Source: Chryseobacterium indologenes (GTDB taxonomy: Bacteria; Bacteroidota; Bacteroidia; Flavobacteriales; Weeksellaceae). From it: a stretch of 64,000 bases of DNA. A model generated the notes under the pieces. The model was not told the DNA's origin, did no database searches, and worked only from the letters and a program-made list of their open reading frames with translations. This document shows positions 48,226-56,316 of the stretch, piece after piece. Within the stretch, counting starts at the first letter, position 1. Each line of letters opens with the position of its first letter. Location: positions 3,410,001-3,474,000 of the forward strand of contig NZ_CP018786.1 of NCBI RefSeq assembly GCF_002025665.1. The letters run 5' to 3'. The translations under genes and the position numbers were made by a program.

Positions 48226-50130
48226 ATGAGTAAAAGGATTACATCAATTGCGATTAATAATTTTAGGGGCTATTTTGGAGCGTATGATTCTATAGATATG
48301 CCAAATGGGGAAAATATGTTAGTTTATGGTGAGAATGGTAGTGGAAAGAGTTCTTTATATAAAGCAATAAATGATTTTTTTGCAAGTTCAAGAGATGCTA
48401 CCTTACAGTTTATAAAAAATAGATATTTACTTACTCATTCATGTGGAATAAAGTTACAGTTTTCTGATTATGATTCATCAATAGGTAGTACACTTGCTGG
48501 AACGGAGGTAACTCACATATTTTCTGATACAAGTTCTGATAACAATGTTCTATTTATTCAAAATACTGCTCTAATAAAAGGTTTTCTTGATTATACTGAT
48601 TTACTAAAAGTCTATTTTCATAATGAACCTGAACCAAATTTATTTGAATTAATAATCTTAAATCTATTGGGAGATCATATTCCACATAGTACAGGAGGGA
48701 ATTTTAGATTTAAAGAAAGATGGCACCAACTTCAAAATGATTTAATTACAAATGCATATACAAGGAATGATCATTGTCATAGAAATGCAATTACATTTCT
48801 TCCAATTTTTGAAACTCATTTAAAAGGTACATTAGATGAAGTTTTTACGATTTTAAATCAATATTTATCTAATTATTTTAGTGAATTTAATATTGAATTA
48901 AGTTATATACTAGCTCCCCTTAACTTTAATTATGGATATAAATGGGAATGGAATACTACAAGTGTTTTCAAACTAAAGGTAATCAAAGATGGAGTTCCAA
49001 TTGTTGGAGGATATAATGATTTTTTAAATGAAGCTCGATTATCAGCTATTGCTGTATGTTTATATTTAGCCTCATTGCGAACTAACCCAACAACAGTAGA
49101 TTTAAAAATTCTATATTTAGATGATGTTTTTGTAGGTTTGGATACCGCTAATAGAATACCAATACTTAATATACTCAAAAATGAATTTTCAGATTATCAA
49201 AAATTCATTTCTACATATGACAGGCATTGGTTTGAGTTAGCTAAGAAATATTTTGAAATTAACAGTAGCGAAAAATGGAAGATTATTGAAATGTATGTTG
49301 GCTTAGATACTGACCCAATCTCAAATAATAAAATTAATAAACCTATCATTATAGAGGGAGAATCAAATTTTGATAAGGCGACAAGATATTTGAATCATAG
49401 ATCTGCCCCCGATTTTCCAGCTTCTGCAAATTATTTTAGAAAAGCATTGGAAGAATTAATTAAAGAATTTATTCCAAAATGGGAAACTGCTGATGCTGAA
49501 AACACGCAAATACCAGATTATCAGCTGACTCAGCTAATTTTGAGAGCGAAACGTTTTTTGGGAAATTCCGGAAATTCAACTGAGTATGTTGATATTATTT
49601 ATTCTTTGCTTTCTGCTTTGTTACATCCTCTTTCTCATCATGAAATAACGTCGCCACTTTACAGGAGAGAGCTAGTTATTATACAGGACAGCTTCATTAA
49701 GTTAAAAGAGCAATTTATAAATTTAGATATAGCAAATAACTTCAAATGTTGTTTAGAACAAGGAAAGCGACTAAAAATAACTTATGAAATTGATGTTCCA
49801 ACAAATCATTATTGTTTTTATGAATTAATTTTAAAAGATGCTTTGACAGTGAAAAAAAATGGGGTGCTTGCGCCAGTTCTTTCTAAAGTTCATTGTGTTG
49901 CAGATAAATGTTATGGACATAATGGTACAATCCCATATCCTTCATATAATCCCGATAAGAAAAATCCTAATTTTAATTATGAGTCTTTACAAGATGCTTA
50001 TGATAAAATATATAATTTCTTAGTTGCAACTTCGGGTGTTACATTTCCAAAATTGACGGATTATTTAAACACAGTTGAGTATCACGATGGAACGAATTGG
50101 CAACCTATGTTTAATAAAGTTGTTTGGTGA
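48226..50130 (+). CDS. RecF/SMC-like ABC ATPase, partner of the DUF262 fusion protein
   Basis: This 634-aa ATPase has Walker A GENGSGKSS (35-43) after an NNFRGYFG motif of the RecF/RecN/OLD type. The signature-like helix LNEARLSAIAVCLYLASL (267-284) and Walker B LKILYLDDVFVGLD (about 294-307) follow. The roughly 220 residues between the motifs are too short for a long coiled coil. After the ATPase core comes a helical region (about 385-515, with FRKALEELIKEF and SLLSALLHPLSHHEI) and a C-terminal domain (515-634) that I do not recognise. No Toprim motif is visible, so it is not a GajA/OLD nuclease. It starts 14 bp after the DUF262 gene. Confidence 0.8.
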   Translation: MSKRITSIAINNFRGYFGAYDSIDMPNGENMLVYGENGSGKSSLYKAINDFFASSRDATLQFIKNRYLLTHSCGIKLQFSDYDSSIGSTLAGTEVTHIFSDTSSDNNVLFIQNTALIKGFLDYTDLLKVYFHNEPEPNLFELIILNLLGDHIPHSTGGNFRFKERWHQLQNDLITNAYTRNDHCHRNAITFLPIFETHLKGTLDEVFTILNQYLSNYFSEFNIELSYILAPLNFNYGYKWEWNTTSVFKLKVIKDGVPIVGGYNDFLNEARLSAIAVCLYLASLRTNPTTVDLKILYLDDVFVGLDTANRIPILNILKNEFSDYQKFISTYDRHWFELAKKYFEINSSEKWKIIEMYVGLDTDPISNNKINKPIIIEGESNFDKATRYLNHRSAPDFPASANYFRKALEELIKEFIPKWETADAENTQIPDYQLTQLILRAKRFLGNSGNSTEYVDIIYSLLSALLHPLSHHEITSPLYRRELVIIQDSFIKLKEQFINLDIANNFKCCLEQGKRLKITYEIDVPTNHYCFYELILKDALTVKKNGVLAPVLSKVHCVADKCYGHNGTIPYPSYNPDKKNPNFNYESLQDAYDKIYNFLVATSGVTFPKLTDYLNTVEYHDGTNWQPMFNKVVW

Positions 50131-50454
50131 AATTAAATTGATGTTTGTAATTAATTAATTGAATATATTATTAGGGGGGTTCCAAAGTTTTAAAGACAAA
50201 AAATGCAATCATCTTTTGAAGGTAGTAGTATAAGCAATAATATTTACATTTGTTTTAATAGTCATGAATGAATGTGAATTTATGATATGTACTACTTCTG
50301 TACACCTGAATATTCTGTAATTATGATTAACAAACGAAATTTTACTTTCTGTATCGGAAAATAAAACCTTAATTCCTATTGACCATCCTAAAAACCGTAT
50401 TAATTACGAAAAATAATAATTGCTAATCCTACATACATCTTTATAATAAGCTAA
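50131..50454. other. Noncoding right arm of element 2 and host junction
   Basis: AT-rich, no ORF. It contains the distal mnmE-like att copy at 50341-50364; sequence to the right of it belongs to the host. Confidence 0.5.
50341..50364 (+). repeat. attR: distal copy of the mnmE 3' end
   Basis: It reads TFCIGK-stop and differs from the 44477 copy at only two positions in the last 9 bp (GGGAAGTAA versus GGAAAATAA). There is no coding context upstream. It is taken as the right boundary of the island; immediately beyond it ordinary host genes (azoreductase, HxlR) resume. Confidence 0.78.
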
Positions 50455-50490
50455 ACAGCTACCTATCTGTATTTTCAGATAAGTAGCTGT
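50455..50490 (-). terminator. Hairpin downstream of the azoreductase gene
   Basis: A 15-bp stem with one mismatch (ACAGCTACCTATCTG with CAGATAAGTAGCTGT, loop TATTTT) lies 9 bp past the azoR stop on the minus strand. The T run after it is weak, so it may act as a processing or stability hairpin. Confidence 0.6.
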
Positions 50491-50498
50491 CATCTTTA

Positions 50499-51104
50499 TC
50501 AGGCCTGAGTGATGGCCGTTTCAATGTCTTCTACAGCTTTCAAAAAACTCGCTTCCCTGAGTTCCGGTATCACTGTACCTTCTGTTTTGAAAACTTCCAC
50601 ATCGGTGATTCCTATAAATTCAAAAAATGTCTTCAGGTATTTTTCCATATTCTCTACGATTCCATTATCATAGACTCCTCCTACCGCAAAATTCAGGTAT
50701 ACTTTTTTATTTTCAAGAAGACCTTTGAGTGTGCCGTCGGCGTAAGAGAATGTTTTCCCTGCAATAGAAATATGATCAATCCATGATTTCAATGTTGAAG
50801 GAATCCCAAAATTGTAAAACGGAACACCAATCACAATAATATCTGCTTCCTGGATTTCCTTTATCGCCAGATCTGAGAACCTTGAAACTTCTCTTTCCTG
50901 TTCATTTTTTTCTTCGTCTCTTACATTGAAGGCATTGAAGTGCTCGAGTTCCATGTGCGGAATGATATCATTAGCCAGGTCACGAACAACAACCTTGCTC
51001 AAATTATCTTTTGCCAATAAATGTTCAATTACTGCCTGTGACAGTTTGCTGCTTACCGAATCTTCACCGCTGATGCTTGTTTTGATATTTAAAATATTTG
51101 CCAT
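50499..51104 (-). CDS. azoR: FMN-dependent NADH-azoreductase
   Basis: This 201-aa flavodoxin-like oxidoreductase starts MANILNIKTSISGEDSVSSKL (phosphate-binding SxSxxxSxS-like loop). It contains IIVIGVPFYNFGIPSTLKSWIDHI (FMN site) and TFSYADGTLKGLLENKK, the AzoR pattern. It reduces azo compounds and quinones with two electrons. The open frame extends 41 codons upstream, but only ATG 51104 gives the family N-terminus. It is divergent from an HxlR regulator, with reverse-strand TAATTTTG at 51139-51132 as a candidate -7 element. Confidence 0.93.
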   Translation of the reverse strand: MANILNIKTSISGEDSVSSKLSQAVIEHLLAKDNLSKVVVRDLANDIIPHMELEHFNAFNVRDEEKNEQEREVSRFSDLAIKEIQEADIIVIGVPFYNFGIPSTLKSWIDHISIAGKTFSYADGTLKGLLENKKVYLNFAVGGVYDNGIVENMEKYLKTFFEFIGITDVEVFKTEGTVIPELREASFLKAVEDIETAITQA

Positions 51105-51187
51105 TTCTAAATTTTTTGTTTTTGACAGGGGCAAAATTATTGTAAATTCACATTCCAAAGTATAGCAGTTACCTAAAGGAAAGCAAC

Positions 51188-51607
51188 ATGGAAGAACATC
51201 ATGATCATAAAGAATGCCTGCAGGCACTTAGACCCATTCGGGATACCCTGGATATCATCAGTGGAAAGTGGAAATTGCAGATTATCATTTCCGTGAATGC
51301 AGGAAACAGACGTTTTACAGAAATACGAAAAAGCATTCCAAAGCTGACACCAAAAGTACTGGCAAAGGAATTAAAGGAACTGGAACAGAACGGACTAATT
51401 GAACGGATCGTAACGGAGAGTTATCCTGTCATTATTGAATATTTCCCTACAGATTATACCAGTACATTGGATCAGGTGGTAACTTCATTACAGGATTGGG
51501 GTGAGAATCATCGAAGACATATTTTTGGGACACCTCATACACCTGCAGAAAAAAGTAAGGTTACCAAAACCACGAATGAACAACACAAAATTATTTCTTC
51601 AAAATAG
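51188..51607 (+). CDS. HxlR-family transcriptional regulator
   Basis: This 139-aa winged-helix regulator has the HxlR core: CLQALRPIRDTLDIISGKWKLQIIISVNAGNRRFTEIRKSIPKLTPKVLAKELKELEQNGLIERI. A conserved Cys near the N-terminus (Cys12) precedes the domain, as in redox- or quinone-sensing members (YodB/HypR type). Adjacent and divergent to azoR, it most likely represses it and is relieved by electrophiles. The shared control region is 83 bp. Confidence 0.92.
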   Translation: MEEHHDHKECLQALRPIRDTLDIISGKWKLQIIISVNAGNRRFTEIRKSIPKLTPKVLAKELKELEQNGLIERIVTESYPVIIEYFPTDYTSTLDQVVTSLQDWGENHRRHIFGTPHTPAEKSKVTKTTNEQHKIISSK

Positions 51608-51837
51608 GAATTTACAGGTTGGTTCTTTACCCTCACTACTCCTGGTACATTTCAGTTTCAGAAACGCTCAGTTCAGGAATTCTTCTTTACTCTCCAAGCA
51701 TAATAATCACTGCAGTTTATTTTTTTAGCCGGAAATAATTTAATTCCCTTTATTTAATCGTTTGCTTTGAAAAATAGCGAAAAAGGGTAATGTTTTAGTA
51801 TTTGTTTACAGAGGTAACTTTATCAAAAATAAGTACC

Positions 51838-53097
51838 ATGAACACAATTATTAAAAAACTATCCATTTTAAGTGTACTCGTTTCACTTATGGGTTTCTGC
51901 TCTATCCTCTTTGCTCAGGTTTATCCTATCGGGCAAATGGTTTTGACCACTTACGGTCAGTCTTTTACCATGTATAACACGGGAGTAATTGTTCAGAATG
52001 GAAATCCGGGAAATGCAGGCCAGGCAGTATATGACCAAACCGGAATTAATTATCTGTGTTTGCCTTCAGCAGTTCCTTATCAAAAGGCATTTTTTCTTGA
52101 CTTTGATAGAAATATTATCGAATTGGATTACCGATTGGGATACCGGATTATTGGTTATTCCACGATTCCTGTCCCTCCCCGACCTGTGATGTTCCTGCCA
52201 AAACCAACTTACGATAATCAAATAGGAATTGAAACCGCTGACGGATTGAGACCCTTACCTACACAAATAGTGGATGAACAAAAACCTTTCGGGGACGTCA
52301 TGATGACAAGCGAACAAACGGCTGTAGACTGTTATAAAAACACCATGAATCCTGACGGAACAATCAATAAGCTGGAATTCGGGGATTGTATGGTAACAAA
52401 TATGGCTGGCAAAAAAGAACTTGAAATTTATAAGTGTGCAAAAAACTCACAAACGCCTGAGGAACAAAGCCTTTGCATGCTCAGCATATTAGGAGGTTCA
52501 AAAGAAAGACAGATTACTCAGGATATGATGAAATGCTATAAAGAATATGGTAATAATTACGAAATGTATCCGCTTTGTTTTGCTGATAAAGTAAATAATC
52601 CGGAGTTAAAACAATTAGTTTCCTGCTTTAAAGATCAGGCCAGCAGTGGTCAGGTAACCTTTATGGGAACTGCTGTGTGCTACGGCGCAGGAAAGCTTAA
52701 TCTGAATACGGAAGCACAAATAGCAGTGGAATGCGCTGTAAGTACCGGAGGCCAGCCTTATGCATTTGCAGGTTGTGCAGGTGGCCAATTAACCTACCGT
52801 GAATTAAGCAAATGTTTAACAAACGGTGTAGGTGGAGATCATGGATGTTTTGGAAAGAATAATACAATTGTTAAAGGATTAAATCAAATTGGAGATGCCT
52901 TAAAAAATCAGTTCGGACCTAATAATGATATCGTTAAAACATGGAATACGACTGTTCATGATTTACAATACGGTCCCGGAAAAAATCATGAAGCCGTAAA
53001 AGTGGTCAGAAACATAAGTAATGAACTGGGGAAAGCAGGAACTAATGTAGCCAAAGAAATAAAAAAAGTAGTTCCTAAAATAAGGATCAAATGGTAA
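51838..53097 (+). CDS. Secreted cysteine-rich hypothetical protein
   Basis: This 419-aa product has a signal peptide (MNTIIKKLSILSVLVSLMGFCSILFAQ); ATG 51838 is used because the in-frame ATG 12 codons upstream would sit before the signal. The N-terminal part (about 30-110) is Gly/Tyr-rich. The middle (about 150-330) carries many spaced Cys in short helical repeats of the type 'CxxxxMxxxxxxxxxCM', which resembles no family I can name. The C-terminus is basic and helical. Disulfide-bonded export is likely; function unknown. Confidence 0.65.
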   Translation: MNTIIKKLSILSVLVSLMGFCSILFAQVYPIGQMVLTTYGQSFTMYNTGVIVQNGNPGNAGQAVYDQTGINYLCLPSAVPYQKAFFLDFDRNIIELDYRLGYRIIGYSTIPVPPRPVMFLPKPTYDNQIGIETADGLRPLPTQIVDEQKPFGDVMMTSEQTAVDCYKNTMNPDGTINKLEFGDCMVTNMAGKKELEIYKCAKNSQTPEEQSLCMLSILGGSKERQITQDMMKCYKEYGNNYEMYPLCFADKVNNPELKQLVSCFKDQASSGQVTFMGTAVCYGAGKLNLNTEAQIAVECAVSTGGQPYAFAGCAGGQLTYRELSKCLTNGVGGDHGCFGKNNTIVKGLNQIGDALKNQFGPNNDIVKTWNTTVHDLQYGPGKNHEAVKVVRNISNELGKAGTNVAKEIKKVVPKIRIKW

Positions 53098-53109
53098 TTA
53101 AGAAATAAA

Positions 53110-53137
53110 ACAGATGCACTTGTGTAAGTGCATCTGT
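53110..53137. terminator. Shared terminator between convergent genes
   Basis: A perfect 12-bp stem (ACAGATGCACTT / AAGTGCATCTGT) with loop GTGT lies between the convergent genes ending at 53097 and 53157. The AAATAAAA on its left supplies a T run in the minus direction. Confidence 0.8.
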
Positions 53138-53156
53138 ACACTATTCCTCACTGCAT

Positions 53157-53747
53157 CTACTTCTTCAGCATTTGAAAATTATATTTTATAGGGTTGAAAG
53201 GATTGACAGCTGTTCCTTCAACGGTTATTTTACTCGCAAGCAGTTCAAAATTCATATTTTGCTTGCTCTGTTTGGTAAACAATCCTTTTTTGGAAGCTGT
53301 GAATGTTATGACAACCTTCTTGTTTACACCATCAATAGGAACCTGAACCGTTAATTCTTTAGGAAGAAGATTAAGTTCTATTTCCTTTTTATACTGATAT
53401 AAAACTGCTGTATAATCCAGGTCATATTTTATTTTCCCAATGGCTGTTAAGGCTTGATTAGCTTTCACGGGATCAGAAATTACAGAGTAAATAATTTCTT
53501 TCATTGGAAATTCTGAATAGGAAATCAAGTTTTTCTTGGCCGTAAAAGCAACCGCTGTTTCTCCGTTTACAGTTCCCTGGGATACACTTGCTTTTCCTGT
53601 GTATTCACCATTAAGATCATCAAAACTGATGGTCACAGGATTAGGTTTAGGAGATTCATCATCATTACTGCAGCTTGCCAGAGCAAAAGGAATAGCCAGT
53701 AAGATCACAAGCATAGATATCAATTTTACATGAATGAATTTTTTCAT
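53157..53747 (-). CDS. Lipoprotein, probably DUF4840 family
   Basis: This is a 196-aa exported lipoprotein with signal MKKFIHVKLISMLVILLAIPFALASC (lipobox LASC) followed by an acidic NDDES linker. The mature part has alternating strands (ISFDDLNGEYTGKASVSQG; VQVPIDGVNKKVVITFTASKKG) as in DUF4840 lipoproteins of Bacteroidota. The acidic residues after the Cys fit the surface-export signal of Bacteroidota lipoproteins. No function is known. It stands alone. Confidence 0.65.
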   Translation of the reverse strand: MKKFIHVKLISMLVILLAIPFALASCSNDDESPKPNPVTISFDDLNGEYTGKASVSQGTVNGETAVAFTAKKNLISYSEFPMKEIIYSVISDPVKANQALTAIGKIKYDLDYTAVLYQYKKEIELNLLPKELTVQVPIDGVNKKVVITFTASKKGLFTKQSKQNMNFELLASKITVEGTAVNPFNPIKYNFQMLKK

Positions 53748-53920
53748 TTTGATTTTAATTAATTATTTTGATTAAAAAAATATTTTACTGAGTACTCATC
53801 TATATAAATACAGAAATTCCATATCCTTGCTTGGGATTTAAAAAAATAAATTCAATCACCTGATTTACTGTATATTATTTTTAACACCGATTTCTATTGA
53901 TCATGATTTTTTAAATAAAC

Positions 53921-53952
53921 GTCTCAATATTGAGACATTTGTCGTAAATTTG
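53921..53952 (+). promoter_or_regulatory. TetR operator and promoter: perfect 16-bp palindrome plus TAAATTTG
   Basis: GTCTCAATATTGAGAC (53921-53936) is a perfect palindrome lying just upstream of TAAATTTG (53945-53952, the -7 element), 16 bp before the tetR ATG at 53968. Its position overlaps the promoter spacer, as expected for autorepression by the TetR protein. Confidence 0.7.
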
Positions 53953-53967
53953 AGCCAATAAAAAATA

Positions 53968-54525
53968 ATGAGTACTCAACAAAAAATTATTGATACCGCT
54001 ATAACGGTTTTCAATGAAAACTTTTCGGCAACATTTGAAGAGATTGCAGAACATTGTAATCTTAACAGAAGGACATTGCACCGCTATTTCAAAAACCGGA
54101 ACGAATTACTGGAAGCCTGCAACAAAAATATGATGCAGGCCTGGGAAAATGCAGCTATTAAAGCTTGTAACAGTTCCACAGATCCGCTGGTACAACTTGA
54201 AAACTTATTATATGCAGGAATTGAGAGCGGAACAAAGTATGCTTTTTTGATAAAACTGAATGAAATTGAGCCTACCTATAAAACCGAAACAGGTAAGGAG
54301 TATTTAAAAGTAAGAAATGAGCTGTTCAGTACAATTGAAAAACTACAAAAAGAAGGATTGATAGACAGCCAGTTGCCATTAGTCTGGATAAAAATTCTTT
54401 TCACAAATACGATCACTGCAACCATCACCGCTTACAGATCCGGAGATATTGCTCCCAATGAAATAAAAAAACTAGCCTGGAATGCCTTTAGCAGAAGCAT
54501 AGGCATGCAATTAAATAAACAATAA
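53968..54525 (+). CDS. TetR-family transcriptional regulator
   Basis: This 185-aa regulator has an N-terminal TetR HTH (QQKIIDTAITVFNENFSATFEEIAEHCNLNRRTLHRYFKNRNELLEAC, about 4-51) and an all-helical ligand domain. It is followed, with a 1-bp stop/start overlap, by a carbohydrate-esterase-like gene, so the two are cotranscribed. A perfect palindrome at its promoter suggests that it represses its own operon. Confidence 0.92.
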   Translation: MSTQQKIIDTAITVFNENFSATFEEIAEHCNLNRRTLHRYFKNRNELLEACNKNMMQAWENAAIKACNSSTDPLVQLENLLYAGIESGTKYAFLIKLNEIEPTYKTETGKEYLKVRNELFSTIEKLQKEGLIDSQLPLVWIKILFTNTITATITAYRSGDIAPNEIKKLAWNAFSRSIGMQLNKQ

Positions 54526-55373
54526 TGATACATTCTTTTTTAATGATAGGCCAGTCCAATATGGCTGGGCGCGGCTACGCAAAGGAAGTCCCTCCTATTT
54601 TTGACGAACATATTAAAATGCTGAGAAACGGATTATGGCAAATCATGTCAGAACCGATAAATTATGACCGTCCAAGTTCGGGTGTCGGGCTTGCTGCTTC
54701 ATTTGCAGCAGCATGGAGACTTGATAATACGCAGAATGAAATTGGATTAATTCCATGTGCTGACGGAGGCACCAGTCTTGATGACTGGGCTGTGGATGGT
54801 GCTTTATTTGAAAACGCTATATCACAAGCCAGACTTGCCCAACGAACAAGCGAAATCAAAGGAATCTTATGGCATCAGGGTGAGAGTGACTGCTCTCCTG
54901 AAAAGGCAGAAAAGTATCAGGAAAAATTTTCTGAAATTATTGAAACGCTGCGTAAAGAATTAAACAGTCCGAAAATTCCTCTTATCATTGGTGGCTTAGG
55001 CGATTATCTATCCCATGGAATATTTGGACCGTATTTCATTCATTATCCTTTAGTCAATCAGCAATTGGAACAGTTTGCACAGACTCATGAAAACTGTTAT
55101 TTTGCCACCGCAAAAGACCTTACTGCCAATCCTGACGGTGTACATTTCAATGCGCATTCACAAAGATTACTGGGAATCAGGTATTATCATGCGTATCGGG
55201 ATCTGAAAAACATCTTCAATCCTTTACCTGATGAGGACAGCATACTGGAAAAAATCTATAAGCGATCTTACACTAAGACAGAAAAAATCAAACTGCTGGA
55301 ACACGAATTTGCGGTCGGGAATATTGAAAGTAAAGATTACTTAAACGAACTAAAGGCAATCAGTCAGGAGTAA
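54525..55373 (+). CDS. SASA-family sialate O-acetylesterase-like (SGNH) hydrolase
   Basis: This 282-aa protein has the family blocks LMIGQSNMAGRG (catalytic Ser in GQSNMAGR), GVGLAASFAAAW, IPCADGGTSLDDW, GILWHQGESDC and DGVHFNAHSQRLLG (Asp/His). This places it in the SASA/CE6 group of SGNH esterases that remove acetyl groups from sugars. No signal peptide is visible, so it should act in the cytoplasm. About 60 extra C-terminal residues are helical. Its start shares 1 bp with the tetR stop. Confidence 0.88.
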   Translation: MIHSFLMIGQSNMAGRGYAKEVPPIFDEHIKMLRNGLWQIMSEPINYDRPSSGVGLAASFAAAWRLDNTQNEIGLIPCADGGTSLDDWAVDGALFENAISQARLAQRTSEIKGILWHQGESDCSPEKAEKYQEKFSEIIETLRKELNSPKIPLIIGGLGDYLSHGIFGPYFIHYPLVNQQLEQFAQTHENCYFATAKDLTANPDGVHFNAHSQRLLGIRYYHAYRDLKNIFNPLPDEDSILEKIYKRSYTKTEKIKLLEHEFAVGNIESKDYLNELKAISQE

Positions 55374-55400
55374 AAGAGCGCTTTATAATCAGCCATAAAA

Positions 55401-55434
55401 AATCCAACATCTTTCCGATATTGGATTTTCTTTA
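55401..55434. terminator. Shared terminator between convergent genes
   Basis: AATCCAACAT (55401-55410) pairs with ATATTGGATT (55418-55427) with one mismatch. It is flanked by A and T runs, between the esterase gene and the convergent DUF1826 gene. Confidence 0.75.
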
Positions 55435-55465
55435 TTCAATCAATTGATTTTACTTAAAATATAAT

Positions 55466-56164
55466 CTAACAAATCAACAGCAATCTGTATGCTCCATCAT
55501 TTTCAACAGGTGCTCTGTGAACACAAGGTAAGGCTGATTGCTCAGGATGATCTACAGCAATCCGCCAAAGATGGCCAACACCCAAATTGACAGGCTTTGC
55601 ATCAGGCTTAGGCTGATAATGAAGATCAAAGAAATACTCTTTCAGGAAGTCTTCAAATTCTTCTTCCGGACCGTCGTGTAATGTTTTGAGCTGTTCCCGG
55701 ATTTCAGGAATTAAAATTTTCTGTTCAACCTCATCATTGGCTATGATGTCACTTGCTGCCCCGTGATAAGTACATAGAAAAGTATCTGTTCCTACAGGAG
55801 AACGGTCTACATGATATGAGTATACATCTGTTGAAATGAAACCAAGTTCTTCGTCACGTTCATAGCATTTAAGTAAATTAAGAACCGGAGATGCACCAAA
55901 ATCTGTCAATAGCTGTAAATCATTTAAAATAACTCCCCTTGCGATACTGCCTTCTTCTGATAGTTGGAGTGCTAAAAGATCTTCACTGGTGACTTCGGTG
56001 ATATTATCTTTTAACTGAAGCTTTGCCACAATTTCTTTAAAATCACCCGCCATATTTCGATGCCAGCAAATGGCATTCATCACTCCCTGAAAATGGGTAT
56101 TTACAAGTTCAGAAAAGGAAGAAACCACCTCAATTTGACGATTATCAGAAAACATATTGTTCAT
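55466..56164 (-). CDS. DUF1826 family protein
   Basis: This 232-aa protein has the blocks NAICWHRNMAGDFKEIVAKL, a central YSYHVDRSPVGTDTFLCTYHGAAS and the C-terminal SALPCVHRAPVENDG. These histidine/cysteine/aspartate-containing motifs match DUF1826, a family often found with zinc-related proteins, and suggest a metal-binding cytosolic enzyme. The start is uncertain: the frame opens at 56203, but ATG 56164 (MNNMFSDNRQ) fits better; 56155 is also possible. No neighbour helps define the function. Confidence 0.7.
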   Translation of the reverse strand: MNNMFSDNRQIEVVSSFSELVNTHFQGVMNAICWHRNMAGDFKEIVAKLQLKDNITEVTSEDLLALQLSEEGSIARGVILNDLQLLTDFGASPVLNLLKCYERDEELGFISTDVYSYHVDRSPVGTDTFLCTYHGAASDIIANDEVEQKILIPEIREQLKTLHDGPEEEFEDFLKEYFFDLHYQPKPDAKPVNLGVGHLWRIAVDHPEQSALPCVHRAPVENDGAYRLLLIC

Positions 56165-56245
56165 ATTTTGGAATAAACAGTTTAGCCATTTAATTCTGTG
56201 CAAAAATACGGAATAGGTTATTCAATTACATCAACCAGCAACGAT

Positions 56246-56277
56246 AAAAAAACAGTGCTTTCTTTTGGAGAACACTG
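56246..56277 (-). terminator. Terminator of the 56317-58182 gene
   Basis: CAGTG..TTTCT / AGAA.CACTG hairpin, followed on the reverse strand by a T run (A run 56246-56252). Confidence 0.7.
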
Positions 56278-56316
56278 CTTTATATATAAGGTTATTAGTT
56301 TTCAGTTTTGTTTTTT

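Noticed and set aside
48226..50130. Reading the 634-aa ATPase as another GajA/OLD nuclease
   Set aside because: No Toprim acidic motifs follow the ATPase core and no helicase partner is adjacent.
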